In this document: one piece after another, positions 15,414 to 25,666 of the stretch | Layout: each line of letters begins with the position of its first letter | Position numbering within the stretch: the first letter of the stretch is position 1 | Source: Stutzerimonas stutzeri | GTDB lineage: Bacteria; Pseudomonadota; Gammaproteobacteria; Pseudomonadales; Pseudomonadaceae | Direction of reading: 5' to 3' | Assembly (NCBI RefSeq): GCF_013522825.1 | Contig: NZ_JAAMQZ010000019.1 | Coordinates: 28,974 to 92,973, forward strand | Length of the DNA stretch: 64,000 nt | Notes under the pieces: model-generated | Seen by the model: only the letters and a program-made list of their open reading frames with translations | Databases searched by the model: none | Told to the model about the DNA's origin: nothing | Position numbers and translations under genes: made by a program

Positions 15414-16409
15414 ATGTCCCGCATTTCCAAGGTCCGCTTTTCCGCCCTCGACCTGGCGCCCATTCGCGACGACGGCACGCCGGCCCAGGCGCTGCACAAC
15501 GCCCTGGCACTGGTCCGGCACGTGGAAGAGCTCGGCTTCGAGCGTTTCTGGGTCGCCGAGCACCACAACATGGACGGCATCGCCAGCGCGGCGACCTCGG
15601 TGCTGATCGGCTACCTGGCCGCCAACACGGAGCGCATCCGCCTGGGCGCCGGCGGGGTGATGCTGCCCAACCATGCGCCGCTGGTGATCGCCGAGCAGTT
15701 CGGCACCCTGGAGGCGCTCTACCCCGGTCGGATAGACCTGGGCCTGGGCCGTGCGCCCGGTGCCGACCAGTTCACCGCCCACGCCTTGCGCCGCGACCGC
15801 ATGGGCAGCGCCGACGACTTTCCCGCCGATGTCGAGGAGCTGGAAACGCTGCTCGGCCCACGCCAGCGCAACCAGCGGGTGATCGCCATGCCCGGCGTGA
15901 ACAGCAATGTGCCGATCTGGCTGCTGGGCTCCAGCCTGTTCAGCGCGCAATTGGCGGCGGCCAAGGGTCTGCCCTATGCCTTCGCCTCGCATTTCGCGCC
16001 GCGTTTCATGCACCAGGCGATCAAGCTCTACCGTGAGAACTTCCAACCCTCGGCGGTGCTCGACAAACCCTACGTGATGCTCGGCGTGCCGCTGATCGCC
16101 GCCGACAGCGACGAACAGGCCGAGTATCTGGCCACCAGCGTCTATCAGCGTATTCTTTCGCTGATCCGTGGCCAGAGCCTGGTGCTGCGCCCGCCGGTGC
16201 AGAGCATGCGGGGGCTGTGGCTGCCGCACGAGCAGCAGGCGGTGGGCGACTTCCTCGGGTTGGCGTTGATCGGCGGACCGGAGAAGGTTCGTGCGCGGCT
16301 GGAAGTGTTGCTGGAGCAGACCGAGGCCGACGAGCTGATCTTCACCTGTGACCTCTACGAAACCGCCGACCGCCACCGTGCCTTCGAGATTCTGGCCGGG
16401 TTGAGGTAA
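15414..16409 (+). CDS. LLM-class flavin-dependent oxidoreductase (luciferase-like monooxygenase)
   Basis: 331 residues, a bacterial-luciferase-like TIM barrel. The family hallmark is visible in '[81 protein letters not shown]'. It uses reduced flavin supplied by a reductase; the substrate cannot be deduced. It follows the lipoprotein gene by 15 bases, in the same orientation. Confidence 0.93.
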   Translation: MSRISKVRFSALDLAPIRDDGTPAQALHNALALVRHVEELGFERFWVAEHHNMDGIASAATSVLIGYLAANTERIRLGAGGVMLPNHAPLVIAEQFGTLEALYPGRIDLGLGRAPGADQFTAHALRRDRMGSADDFPADVEELETLLGPRQRNQRVIAMPGVNSNVPIWLLGSSLFSAQLAAAKGLPYAFASHFAPRFMHQAIKLYRENFQPSAVLDKPYVMLGVPLIAADSDEQAEYLATSVYQRILSLIRGQSLVLRPPVQSMRGLWLPHEQQAVGDFLGLALIGGPEKVRARLEVLLEQTEADELIFTCDLYETADRHRAFEILAGLR

Positions 16410-16442
16410 ACGCTCGCCCTGGTGCGCGCTGGCGGGCCTGTT

Positions 16443-16464
16443 GGCCGAATGAATTCGGCCCTAC
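16443..16464. repeat. REP-A palindrome, single copy
   Basis: GGCCGAATGAATTCGGCCCTAC, the reverse orientation of the REP-A unit, lies 34 bases after the flavin oxidoreductase stop and next to a different REP family at 16475. Confidence 0.8.
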
Positions 16465-16474
16465 GGGTGCGGGC

Positions 16475-16553
16475 GTAGGAGGGGACTTGTCCGCGCTTTG
16501 AGCGGGGAAACGACCTGCGGGCCAGAAAAGCTCGCGGACAAGTCCCCTCCCAC
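16475..16553. repeat. REP-B inverted pair (GGGGACTTGTCCGCG type)
   Basis: Two 21-base arms (16475-16495 and 16533-16553) face each other with one or two mismatches around a 37-base centre. Each arm contains its own GGACTTGTCC mini-palindrome. The layout is a REP doublet. With the neighbouring REP-A unit it fills the gap between two convergent genes and may serve as a bidirectional terminator. Confidence 0.82.
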
Positions 16554-16565
16554 ACGAGCAGCGGA

Positions 16566-16781
16566 TCAGCTGTCCTTCAGGCGGAAGCCGATCTTCACCG
16601 TGACCTGGAAATGTGCCACCTGGCCATCCTGGACATGGCCGCGAATCTCGCCCACCTCGAACCACTCGACGTTCTCCAGCGTCTTGCTCGCCTCGGCGAT
16701 GGCGTTGCGAATGGCCTCGTCGACGCTGTTGCGCGACGAGCCGACGATCTCGATTTTCTTGTAGGTGTGATGATCCGACAT
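16566..16781 (-). CDS. Dodecin family flavin-binding protein
   Basis: 71 residues, the complete length for dodecin, which forms a hollow dodecamer that stores flavin or flavin-like cofactors. The central 'TLENVEWFEVGEIRGHVQDGQVAHFQVTVKIGFRL' contains the aromatic tryptophan that stacks on flavin and the Gln of the family. It lies downstream of the ABC transporter gene in the same orientation with about a 100-base gap, and next to a flavin-dependent oxidoreductase. Confidence 0.95.
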   Translation of the reverse strand: MSDHHTYKKIEIVGSSRNSVDEAIRNAIAEASKTLENVEWFEVGEIRGHVQDGQVAHFQVTVKIGFRLKDS

Positions 16782-16877
16782 GAAACCCCCTTCTGGTCGA
16801 TGAGCCTCCGCTCGATTGAGGTCGTCCCTGCCTGAATTGAGGCTAGCAGAGGCCGGCGAAGTTCAGCGGCGCGGGGT

Positions 16878-18649
<1,772 letters not shown>

Positions 18650-18653
<4 letters not shown>

Positions 18654-19801
18654 GCGATCACCCGGTCCGCACGTGTTCGCGGCGCCTGAACGCCGAAACG
18701 GGCCTGCTGCAGACGCAGCTCGTCCGCCAGACCACTGTGCACCTCGCGCCGGCCTGTCGCATCGGCAAAGCCCAGCAGGCCGGTCGGGCAATGGCGCTCG
18801 TCGTCCCAACCGGGGTAGTCGAGAACCGGATAGAGGCAGATACCTTCCACCGGCACCCCACGCTGCTGGGCGAGGCCCACCTGCTCGCTGACGTAGCGCA
18901 GCCAGTCACCGCGCAGGTCGCCTTCGGCACCGGTTTCGGCCACCAGCAGCGGACGCCCGTAACGCTGGTGGATTTCAGACAGAATGCCGACAAACGGACG
19001 GTAATCGGGATGGCCACGCTCGATGGTCGGCCCGCCCAGATACCACTGGTTGTTCGAGTAGTAGTTGATGCCGAGGATATCCAGGTATTCGGGCCGGCCA
19101 CCAAGACCCGGCCAGGCCCTGCCGCAGAGCATGTCCCAGGCCTCGAACTGGCCTTGACGGGCATTCTCCGCCTCGCGCTGCGGGCCGGGGCGGTCGTTGC
19201 CGGCACGCACATGAATGGCCGGGTCGACCTGGACGAAGCGCGCCAGCGGATCCACCCCTCGGATCGCCTCGATGGCGGCGATGCTGGCACGGATCAGCTG
19301 ATGCTTGAGTTCGGCGCCGCGCCCGCGGGCCATGGGATTGATCAATTCCCTGTCGCCACCAGCCCAGGCCCAGAAGGAGATTTCATTGATCGGCGCATAG
19401 AAGGCCACGCCCGTGCTTTCATCGCGCACCCGTTGCGCGGCGGCGGCGGCGAAACGGGCGAAGCGCTCGACGAAGCGCGGTTGCCAGATATCCAGGTCGT
19501 CCGGCCAGCCGTAGTGGCACAGGTCCCAGATCACCTGGGTGCCGGTAGCCTGCGCGGCGCGAAGTTGCGGCAAAAAGCTGGACCAGTCGTACTCACCGGG
19601 CCGGCGCTCGATCAGATGCCAGCGCAAACCGTCGCGCACGGTGCGGATGCCATAGCGCTGCAGCGCAGCGTAATCTTCCGCCGGCCAGCGATCATGTCCG
19701 GTACCGGCCAGCAGATCGAGCCGGCGCCCGTCAGCACGACGATGGCTGGAGCACTCGAAGCCGCCAATAAAGAAGCTGTTGAACAGGCTGGGGTGGTGCA
19801 T
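18650..19801 (-). CDS. Glycoside hydrolase-like protein of clan GH-A (family 1-like)
   Basis: 383 residues, a TIM-barrel glycosidase-like protein. The retaining acid/base glutamate is E140 in 'YAPINEISFW'; the nucleophile candidate is E289 in 'LLVAETGAEGD'; 'ILGINYYSNN' also fits family 1-like enzymes. No signal peptide is evident, so it should act in the cytoplasm. It is embedded between glf and the ABC exporter with a 4-base overlap to the latter. It may trim or transfer sugars during glycan assembly, or act as a glycosyltransferase-like enzyme; the substrate is unknown. Confidence 0.8.
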
Positions 19802-19829
19802 CGGTTACCTCGTTGATCGATTGTGCGGC

Positions 19830-21068
19830 TCAGCCGGCTTGCTCGGCCAGGCTGCGCGCATGCTCGGCGCTCTCGCCGGGTGCCGGTCCGCGCTCGGCTT
19901 CCTCGATGCGCTTGTACAGCGCCAGCGCCTGGCCCACCACCTGGTCCATGTTGTAGTACTTGTAGGTGCCGAGCCGCCCGACGAAGGTCACGCCGGGCGT
20001 CTCGTCCGCCAGCTGCTGGTAACGTTTGTACAGCGCGGCGTTCTCCGGTCGCGGAATCGGATAGTAAGGATCGCCTTCGGCGGACGGGTATTCGTAGGTG
20101 ATGCTGGTCTTGGGGTGGACTTGTCCGGTGAGGTGCTTGTATTCGCTGATGCGGGTGTAGGGCACATCCTCGCTCGGGTAGTTGACCGTACCGACCGCCT
20201 GGAACTGTTCCTGATCGAGCTGTTTGTGCTCGAACTTCAGCGAGCGATACGGCAGCTTGCCGAAGCGGTAATCGAAGTATTCGTCGATGGGGCCGCAGAA
20301 GATCAGGTGGTCATGCTGCACCTCGTCACGGATTTCCCGGTAGTCGGTGTTGAGCATCACCTTGATGTTGGGGTGGTCGAGCATCTTCTCGAACATCTTC
20401 GTATAGCCGTGCAGCGGCATCTGCTGGAAGGTGTCGGTGAAGTAGCGGTCATCGGTGTTGGTGCGCGTGGGAATGCGCGAGGTGACGGACTTGTCCAGCT
20501 GCGAGGGGTCCAGCCCCCACTGCTTGCGGGTATAACCACGGAAGAACTTCTGGTACAGCTCGCGGCCAATGCCGTTGATCACCACGTCTTCGCTGGTCTG
20601 GATGTTTTCCACAGGTTCGGCGCGGCTGGCAAGGAAGCCCGCAGCCTCCTGTTCGGTCGCCATGTTCAGGCCGTAGAGCCTGTTGAGCGTGGTCATGTTG
20701 ATCGGGATCGGCACCTGCTGGCCGTCCACCTGCGCCAGCACACGGTGCTCGTAGGGGCGCCATTCGGTGAAGCGCGACAGGTAGTCGACGATGCGTTGTG
20801 CGTTGGTGTGGAAGATGTGCGGTCCGTAGCGATGGATCAGCACGCCCGATTCGTCATGATAGTCGTAGGCGTTGCCGGCGATGTGCGGACGCCGGTCCAC
20901 CACCAGCACACGCTTGTTCAGCCCGGCGGCCAGGCGCTCGGCCAGAACGCTGCCGGCGAAACCGGCGCCGACGATCAGATAGTCGAAGCCCTGGCGACGC
21001 TGCGGCAGCTCGCCGCCGACCCCGCCGAGACGTTCCGGGTGACGGTCTTGCGGGTTCATATCGCGCAT
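19830..21068 (-). CDS. glf: UDP-galactopyranose mutase
   Basis: 412 residues. The flavin-binding GxGxxG is in 'YLIVGAGFAGSVLAERLA' near residue 30, followed by 'RRPHIAGNAYDYHDESGVLIHRYGPHIFHT' and the conserved 'PIPINMTTLNRLYGL' and 'YTRKQWGLDPSQLDKSVTSRIPTRTNTDDRYF'. It converts UDP-galactopyranose to UDP-galactofuranose using reduced FAD. It overlaps the upstream glycosyltransferase by 13 bases. The divergent galE at 22654 would provide its substrate precursor, so the neighbourhood encodes a complete UDP-Galf supply. Confidence 0.97.
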   Translation of the reverse strand: MRDMNPQDRHPERLGGVGGELPQRRQGFDYLIVGAGFAGSVLAERLAAGLNKRVLVVDRRPHIAGNAYDYHDESGVLIHRYGPHIFHTNAQRIVDYLSRFTEWRPYEHRVLAQVDGQQVPIPINMTTLNRLYGLNMATEQEAAGFLASRAEPVENIQTSEDVVINGIGRELYQKFFRGYTRKQWGLDPSQLDKSVTSRIPTRTNTDDRYFTDTFQQMPLHGYTKMFEKMLDHPNIKVMLNTDYREIRDEVQHDHLIFCGPIDEYFDYRFGKLPYRSLKFEHKQLDQEQFQAVGTVNYPSEDVPYTRISEYKHLTGQVHPKTSITYEYPSAEGDPYYPIPRPENAALYKRYQQLADETPGVTFVGRLGTYKYYNMDQVVGQALALYKRIEEAERGPAPGESAEHARSLAEQAG

Positions 21069-22240
21069 TGCATCTTCTCCTTCATCAGGCTCCAGGTATG
21101 GTCCCAGGACATGTCACCGAGGACTTCGTCGGCCCTGGCCAGCAAGGTGTCACGGTCTTCAGCATCGGCCAGTGCGGCCTCGCAGGCCGCGACGAAGGCC
21201 TCGGCGTCGCCTGCGATGCGCACGATGCCGGTGTCGCCGTAGGTGCGCATCACGTCGGTGATCGGCGTGGACACCACAGGACGGCCACCGGCCAGGTATT
21301 CGGGGGTCTTGGTCGGGCTGATAAAGCGGGTCGACTCGTTCAGCGCGAAGGGCATGATGGCCACGTCCCAGCCGGACAGGTAGTGCGGCAGCTCGTCGTA
21401 GGTCTTGCCGCCCAGGTAGTGGATGTTGTCGCGTTGCGGCAGCAAGGCCGGATCGATCTTCACCACCGGGCCGATCAGCACGATCTGCCAGTCGGGACGC
21501 TGCGCGGCGACCTTGGCGATCAGCGCGAGGTCCAGGCGTTCGTCGATCACGCCGTAGAAACCCAGGCGCGGGCTGGGGATTTCCGTCTGGTCCGGCGGAT
21601 CGGCCTGTGGTCGACGCGCCGCGGCAAAGTGCTCGACATCGACGCTGCTGGGGAACGGATGGGCATTGTCATGCCGTTCGCGCTTGGCTTCGTACAGGCT
21701 GTGCCCGCCAGTAAATACCAGATTGGCACGACGCATCAGTTCCACCTCGCGCTCGATCAGCTGCGGTGGCGCGCCATGAAAGGCGGACAGCTCATCCATG
21801 CAGTCATAGATGGTCAGCTTCGGCTTCAGATGGTCGGAAAACGCCAGGCTCATCGGCGTGTAGTACCAGAGCAGCAGCTCGCTGACGCCGAGCTTGGCCA
21901 GGTAGCCATCGAGCAGGCTGCGCTGGACACGCTCTGCGGCCTCGCCCTCGCAGCCGGCGGGCAGACGCGGAATCAGCACCTGCACGCCATTCTCCTCGGG
22001 GCGCACCTCCAGCCAGGGCTGGGCGTCTTCGGTGGGGATCGGCTCCTCGCAGAACAGCACGTTGAAATCCCGGGCGAAGCGCGACATCAGGTGTTGCGGT
22101 CGCTGGTAGACGAAACTCCAGCGCAGATGGGACAGGCACAGCAGCGTCGGCACCTGCTCGTCGAAGACCACTTCGGCCGGCTCGGCCGACTTGTGGGGGG
22201 ATTTGCCAATCTCGTACTGAAAGGGGCCAGCCCAGCTCAT
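21056..22240 (-). CDS. Glycosyltransferase, GT4-like (candidate galactofuranosyltransferase)
   Basis: 394 residues. The N-terminus 'LLCLSHLRWSFVYQRPQHLMSRFARDFNVLFCEEP' and the C-terminal donor-binding part 'DVAIMPFALNESTRFISPTKTPEYLAGGRPVVSTPI' are typical of a GT-B fold enzyme. It is the first gene of the leftward unit and overlaps glf by 13 bases, so Galf transfer is a natural inference but is not shown by sequence. Confidence 0.88.
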   Translation of the reverse strand: MSWAGPFQYEIGKSPHKSAEPAEVVFDEQVPTLLCLSHLRWSFVYQRPQHLMSRFARDFNVLFCEEPIPTEDAQPWLEVRPEENGVQVLIPRLPAGCEGEAAERVQRSLLDGYLAKLGVSELLLWYYTPMSLAFSDHLKPKLTIYDCMDELSAFHGAPPQLIEREVELMRRANLVFTGGHSLYEAKRERHDNAHPFPSSVDVEHFAAARRPQADPPDQTEIPSPRLGFYGVIDERLDLALIAKVAAQRPDWQIVLIGPVVKIDPALLPQRDNIHYLGGKTYDELPHYLSGWDVAIMPFALNESTRFISPTKTPEYLAGGRPVVSTPITDVMRTYGDTGIVRIAGDAEAFVAACEAALADAEDRDTLLARADEVLGDMSWDHTWSLMKEKMQCAI

Positions 22241-22653
22241 GAGAAACCTCGGTACGGGTGGCGGTGCGGTCAGCGTCCCATCCGCTGCATCGCGCTTAAG
22301 TCAGCGCTGCCCTGCGCAACACATAAGGCGTACGGCGCGGCCAATAGTTCGTTTTCGGGCGCACCGTTCGCCGGTAATGGAAGACACGCAGCAGCCGGCG
22401 GTTCGCTCTTCCCGACCCGCGAACCACCCGGCAACTGCCGGTCGGCGGGCCGGTTGAACTTGCCCGGCATCCTGCCCGTCCCTACTTCAGGACGCCTGAT
22501 TTCGACTCGGCCCCAGCTTTCGCTCGCAACCTGTTCTTGCGCCCGGCTCGGTAGGCCGATCCCACTCTGGAAATGCTCTACGGCGCTGTCTTGACGACAG
22601 CCTCGGTGTGTTCCGCGCGTGTCCATAAATTGCATTTGCGGAGGTAGAAAGAG
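22241..22653. other. 413-base divergent promoter region between the glycan module and galE
   Basis: No gene is supported here. Short open frames lack ribosome sites and family resemblance. The region must hold the promoters for the leftward GT-glf-GH-ABC unit and for galE. I looked for an ops/JUMPstart element (GGCGGTAG) and found none. A GGAGG ribosome site precedes galE. Confidence 0.6.
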
Positions 22654-23706
22654 ATGATTCTGGTCACTGGCGGAGCGGGATATATCGGCTCACACGCAGT
22701 ACTGGAGCTGCTTCTGGCAGGCGAAGAAGTGCTTGTACTGGACAACCTTTGCAACAGTTCGAAAGTCGCCCTCGACCGTATCGAACACCTGAGCGGGCGA
22801 GCGCCGCAGTTCGTCAAGGGCGACGTGCGCAACCGCTCGCTGCTGGCCGCGCTGTTCGCTTCCTATCCCATCCGCGCAGTGATGCACTTCGCCGGGCTCA
22901 AGGCCGTGGGCGAAAGCGTGCGTGAACCGCTGCGCTATTACGAAACCAACGTCAGCGGCAGCATCGCGCTGTGCCAGGCAATGGCCGAGGCGGGCGTGTT
23001 CCGGCTGGTGTTCAGCTCCTCGGCCACGGTCTACGGCGAGTCGCCGATGATGCCCATCACCGAGGACCGTCCCACCGGCGCGCCGACCAACCCCTACGGC
23101 CAGTCCAAGCTGATGGCCGAGAGCGTGCTCAAGGGCCTGGCCGAATCCGACCCGCGCTGGTCCATCGGCCTGCTGCGCTACTTCAACCCGATCGGCGCCC
23201 ACGAATCGGGGCTGATCGGCGAAGACCCCAATGGCGTGCCCAACAACCTGCTGCCCTACATGCTCCAGGTGGCGGTCGGGCGGCGCAGGCAGCTGAGTGT
23301 CTATGGCGCCGACTACCCGACGCCGGACGGCACCGGCATTCGCGACTACATCCACGTGGTGGATCTGGTGAAGGGTCACCTCAAGGCGCTGGATCGCCTG
23401 GAGCAGGTTCGCGGGGTATCCGTCTGGAATCTCGGCACCGGCCAGGGGCATTCGGTACGCGAAATGATCACCGCCTTCGAGGAAGTCACTGGCCGGCCCC
23501 TGCCGCACGTGATCAAACCACGCCGCGTGGGCGACATCGCCCAGTGCTGGTCCGATCCGGGCAAGGCCTGGGCGGAACTGGGCTGGCGCGCGGAAAAGGA
23601 TCTGATAACCATGCTCGCCGACGCCTGGCGCTGGCAGAGCAACAACCCTCGCGGCTACGCCGAGCCGGCCCCGGCGAAGAAAACGCCTACGGCATTGGCC
23701 AGCTGA
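22654..23706 (+). CDS. galE: UDP-glucose 4-epimerase
   Basis: 350 residues, an SDR-type epimerase with NAD-binding 'VTGGAGYIGSHAVLELL' at the N-terminus, the catalytic Ser/Thr stretch 'FSSSATVYGE', the YxxxK 'YGQSKLMAE', and 'GTGIRDYIHVVDLVKGH'. It interconverts UDP-glucose and UDP-galactose. Its placement opposite glf makes it the first step towards UDP-galactofuranose for the neighbouring glycan module. Length is normal (about 340) with a slightly long C-terminus. Confidence 0.96.
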   Translation: MILVTGGAGYIGSHAVLELLLAGEEVLVLDNLCNSSKVALDRIEHLSGRAPQFVKGDVRNRSLLAALFASYPIRAVMHFAGLKAVGESVREPLRYYETNVSGSIALCQAMAEAGVFRLVFSSSATVYGESPMMPITEDRPTGAPTNPYGQSKLMAESVLKGLAESDPRWSIGLLRYFNPIGAHESGLIGEDPNGVPNNLLPYMLQVAVGRRRQLSVYGADYPTPDGTGIRDYIHVVDLVKGHLKALDRLEQVRGVSVWNLGTGQGHSVREMITAFEEVTGRPLPHVIKPRRVGDIAQCWSDPGKAWAELGWRAEKDLITMLADAWRWQSNNPRGYAEPAPAKKTPTALAS

Positions 23707-23774
23707 ACCACTTCGGGCCAACCGGGCTTGAGTGGCAATGACCGCGGGGCGGGAGGCTCAACCGTCACTGCAGC

Positions 23775-23798
23775 AGCGGAGCGCTGCTGCGCTCCGCT
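23775..23798. terminator. Stem-loop between convergent galE and the GntR-amidohydrolase gene
   Basis: A 9-base-pair stem, AGCGGAGCG / CGCTCCGCT, with loop CTGCTG lies in the 95-base gap between convergent genes. No long T-run follows, so a bidirectional terminator is inferred from position and shape only. Confidence 0.5.
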
Positions 23799-23801
23799 TG
23801 C

Positions 23802-25412
23802 TCAGAAGCCATACAACCGAGCCGGATTGTCCACGAGGATCTTGCGCAGGATCGCTTCGCTCCGCCCTGTCCATTCAAAGAATTCTTCGATCAAGCCCGT
23901 ATCGTCTGGCATTTCACCGGAAATGCACACATGCGGCCAGTCGCTGGCCCACAGGATACGGTCAGGGTTGGCTTTGATCAGCGCCTTGGCGTAGGGCGTC
24001 ACGTCCGGATAGGGCGGTTGGCGCAGACTGGTGAAACGGTAGGCGCCAGAGAGCTTGACCCAGACCTTCGCTTCGCGGGTCAGGCGCAGCAAGTCCTGAA
24101 AGCCGGGATGCTCAACCCCGACACTGGCCGGCATGTGCCCCATATGGTCGATGACCACATCAACCGGCAGATTGGCCAGGGTTTCGTAAAGATCGGCGAA
24201 CTCCGAGATATCGATCAGCAACTGCAGGTGCCAGCCCAGCGGGGCCACCTTGCGCGCCAGCGTGGCGACATCCGAAACCTCGACCCCGCTCTTGTAGATG
24301 AGGTTGATACGTACGCCACGCACGCCCAGCCTGTCCATGTCGAGCAGCTCGTCTTCACTGACCTGATCGCTGATGACCACCACGCCACGATAGTCCTTTC
24401 CGCCCTCACGCAACGCCTGAAGCATGACCCGGTTGTCGTAGCCGTAGACGCTAGGCTGGATGATCACGCCACGTGACAGCCCGAGCCTTTGCCGCATCGC
24501 TTCGTATTGCGCCAGCGAAGCCTGCGGCGGCGTGTACGAGCGGTGGGGCGTGAACGGATACCGCGCCGGATCGCCGATGACATGGAAGTGACAGTCGCAG
24601 GCATCCGCCGGCAGGACCCGCGATGGCGACCGCACCGCCAATACCGGCGCCGCGCACGAAGGGGCGTAGGTCTCGCCGAGCGAGGTCATGCGTGTTACTT
24701 CCCAGCCTTGCAGGCCGCGCAGACCGTTGCGCTCAGCGGAATTGATGATCTGCACCCAGGCTGCCCGTCGAGCCAGGTCAGGATCGCCCAGTTCAATGGC
24801 CTGCAGTATCGACTCGTACTCCGACAGCACCGCTTCGCGCAGCGCCCCGGAGCCGAGGATGCGCTGTTCAAACGATGCAGCCTCGAAAATATGCGCGGTC
24901 AGAAACAGCATGAAATTCTTGAAATATTCATTGCCGGTGGCATTGGCGATGGCGCGTTTGAACGCCAGGCTTGGTTCGATGACGGGCTGTCCCGTTGCCA
25001 GCGACTCGCTCAGGACGCCAAACGCAGCCTGGATCACCGCCAATTGGCTGCGCGAGCGGCGCCGCGCAGCCATGCCGGCCGCCGAGACCTCGAGATCCAA
25101 CCGCAGCTCGTAGAGCTGGCGCAGCTTGGGCATGCTGCTCAACTCGTCATGATCGATGCGAAAGCTACGACGATGCGCCTTGCTCGAGACGAAAGCACCT
25201 GCCCCCTGGTAACTCTCGACCAGACCATCGGACTTCAACCGGGCCACCGCCTCGCGTACCACGTTGCGACTCACTCCGAAGTGCTCGGTCAGCTGCGACT
25301 CGCTGGGAATTCGTTCACCGGGCTTGAGGCGGCCTTCGGCGATTTCCATTTCCAGATACCGGGAAATTTTCACCGAGAGTTGGCTGCGTCCCACCGAAGC
25401 CGGGTTTTTCAT
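23802..25412 (-). CDS. GntR/FadR-type regulator fused in frame to an amidohydrolase (lactonase-like)
   Basis: 536 residues with two usually separate proteins in one frame. Residues about 8-80 are a winged helix-turn-helix of the GntR family (GERIPSESQLTEHFGVSRNVVREAVARLKSDGLVES); about 95-225 form an FCD sensor domain. A full amidohydrolase-2 domain follows (about 255-536) with metal motif DCHFHV, 'QPSVYGYDN', 'VIDHMGHMPA', 'WVKLSG' and 'ASDWPHV'. The enzyme half is a paralogue of the gene at 28482. The start at 25412 has AGGA 8 bases upstream. At the junction an ATG (24689) has GGGAAG 8 bases upstream, and a TAA sits in the +1 frame just before it, so the enzyme could also be made alone. It is divergent from the TRAP operon. 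Confidence 0.85.
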   Translation of the reverse strand: MKNPASVGRSQLSVKISRYLEMEIAEGRLKPGERIPSESQLTEHFGVSRNVVREAVARLKSDGLVESYQGAGAFVSSKAHRRSFRIDHDELSSMPKLRQLYELRLDLEVSAAGMAARRRSRSQLAVIQAAFGVLSESLATGQPVIEPSLAFKRAIANATGNEYFKNFMLFLTAHIFEAASFEQRILGSGALREAVLSEYESILQAIELGDPDLARRAAWVQIINSAERNGLRGLQGWEVTRMTSLGETYAPSCAAPVLAVRSPSRVLPADACDCHFHVIGDPARYPFTPHRSYTPPQASLAQYEAMRQRLGLSRGVIIQPSVYGYDNRVMLQALREGGKDYRGVVVISDQVSEDELLDMDRLGVRGVRINLIYKSGVEVSDVATLARKVAPLGWHLQLLIDISEFADLYETLANLPVDVVIDHMGHMPASVGVEHPGFQDLLRLTREAKVWVKLSGAYRFTSLRQPPYPDVTPYAKALIKANPDRILWASDWPHVCISGEMPDDTGLIEEFFEWTGRSEAILRKILVDNPARLYGF

Positions 25413-25445
25413 GGACTTTATCCTGTCGTCGATTTCCATAGCGAC

Positions 25446-25459
25446 CTGGCGTACACCAG
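25446..25459. promoter_or_regulatory. Palindrome CTGGCGTACACCAG, candidate operator
   Basis: A near-perfect 14-base palindrome lies 34 bases upstream of the chosen start of the GntR-amidohydrolase gene, within its leader if that start is right. Position suits autoregulation. It does not match the other two palindromes at 25571 and 25588. Confidence 0.4.
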
Positions 25460-25570
25460 ACCACGGTGGCCGCATGTTACGTCGCTTGCGGTCGTCCTCT
25501 CCATGCCAGTTTCACGGCGACATCGACGCGCCCCTCTTGACAGCACGCAGGACTCCGGTTTTCATGCCTG

Positions 25571-25589
25571 CAACTTGTAGGACAAGTTG
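25571..25589. promoter_or_regulatory. Perfect palindrome fitting a FadR-type GntR operator
   Basis: CAACTTGT-AGG-ACAAGTTG: 8-base perfect arms with a 3-base centre. The core TTGT-N3-ACAA fits the TnGTnnnACnA pattern of FadR-subfamily GntR regulators, and the only such regulator nearby is the divergent fusion gene. It lies 78 bases before the dctP start, a good place for an operator. Confidence 0.72.
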
Positions 25590-25610
25590 TGAAACCGATA
25601 CTGTTTCACA
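25588..25610. promoter_or_regulatory. Second perfect palindrome in the dctP promoter region
   Basis: TGTGAAAC-N7-GTTTCACA, 8-base perfect arms, shares its first two bases with the preceding palindrome. The half-site TGTGA resembles Crp/Vfr, but the 13-base spacing between TGTGA and TCACA is too wide for that family. It may be a second operator for another regulator. Confidence 0.5.
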
Positions 25611-25666
25611 GGCACCATCGAGCACAGCTCCACAAGCCGTGCCATAACAACAAGAGGAAGGCCGTA

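Noticed and set aside
18654..18809. Longer start for the ABC transporter
   Set aside because: It would lie inside the upstream glycosidase-like gene; the ATG at 18653 overlapping its stop is the natural coupled start.
22270..22635. Possible 121-residue minus-strand gene between the glycosyltransferase and galE
   Set aside because: No ribosome site, no recognisable family, and atypical Arg/Ser/Gly composition; treated as the divergent promoter region.
25588..25610. Crp/Vfr binding site
   Set aside because: TGTGA and TCACA are 13 bases apart instead of 6.
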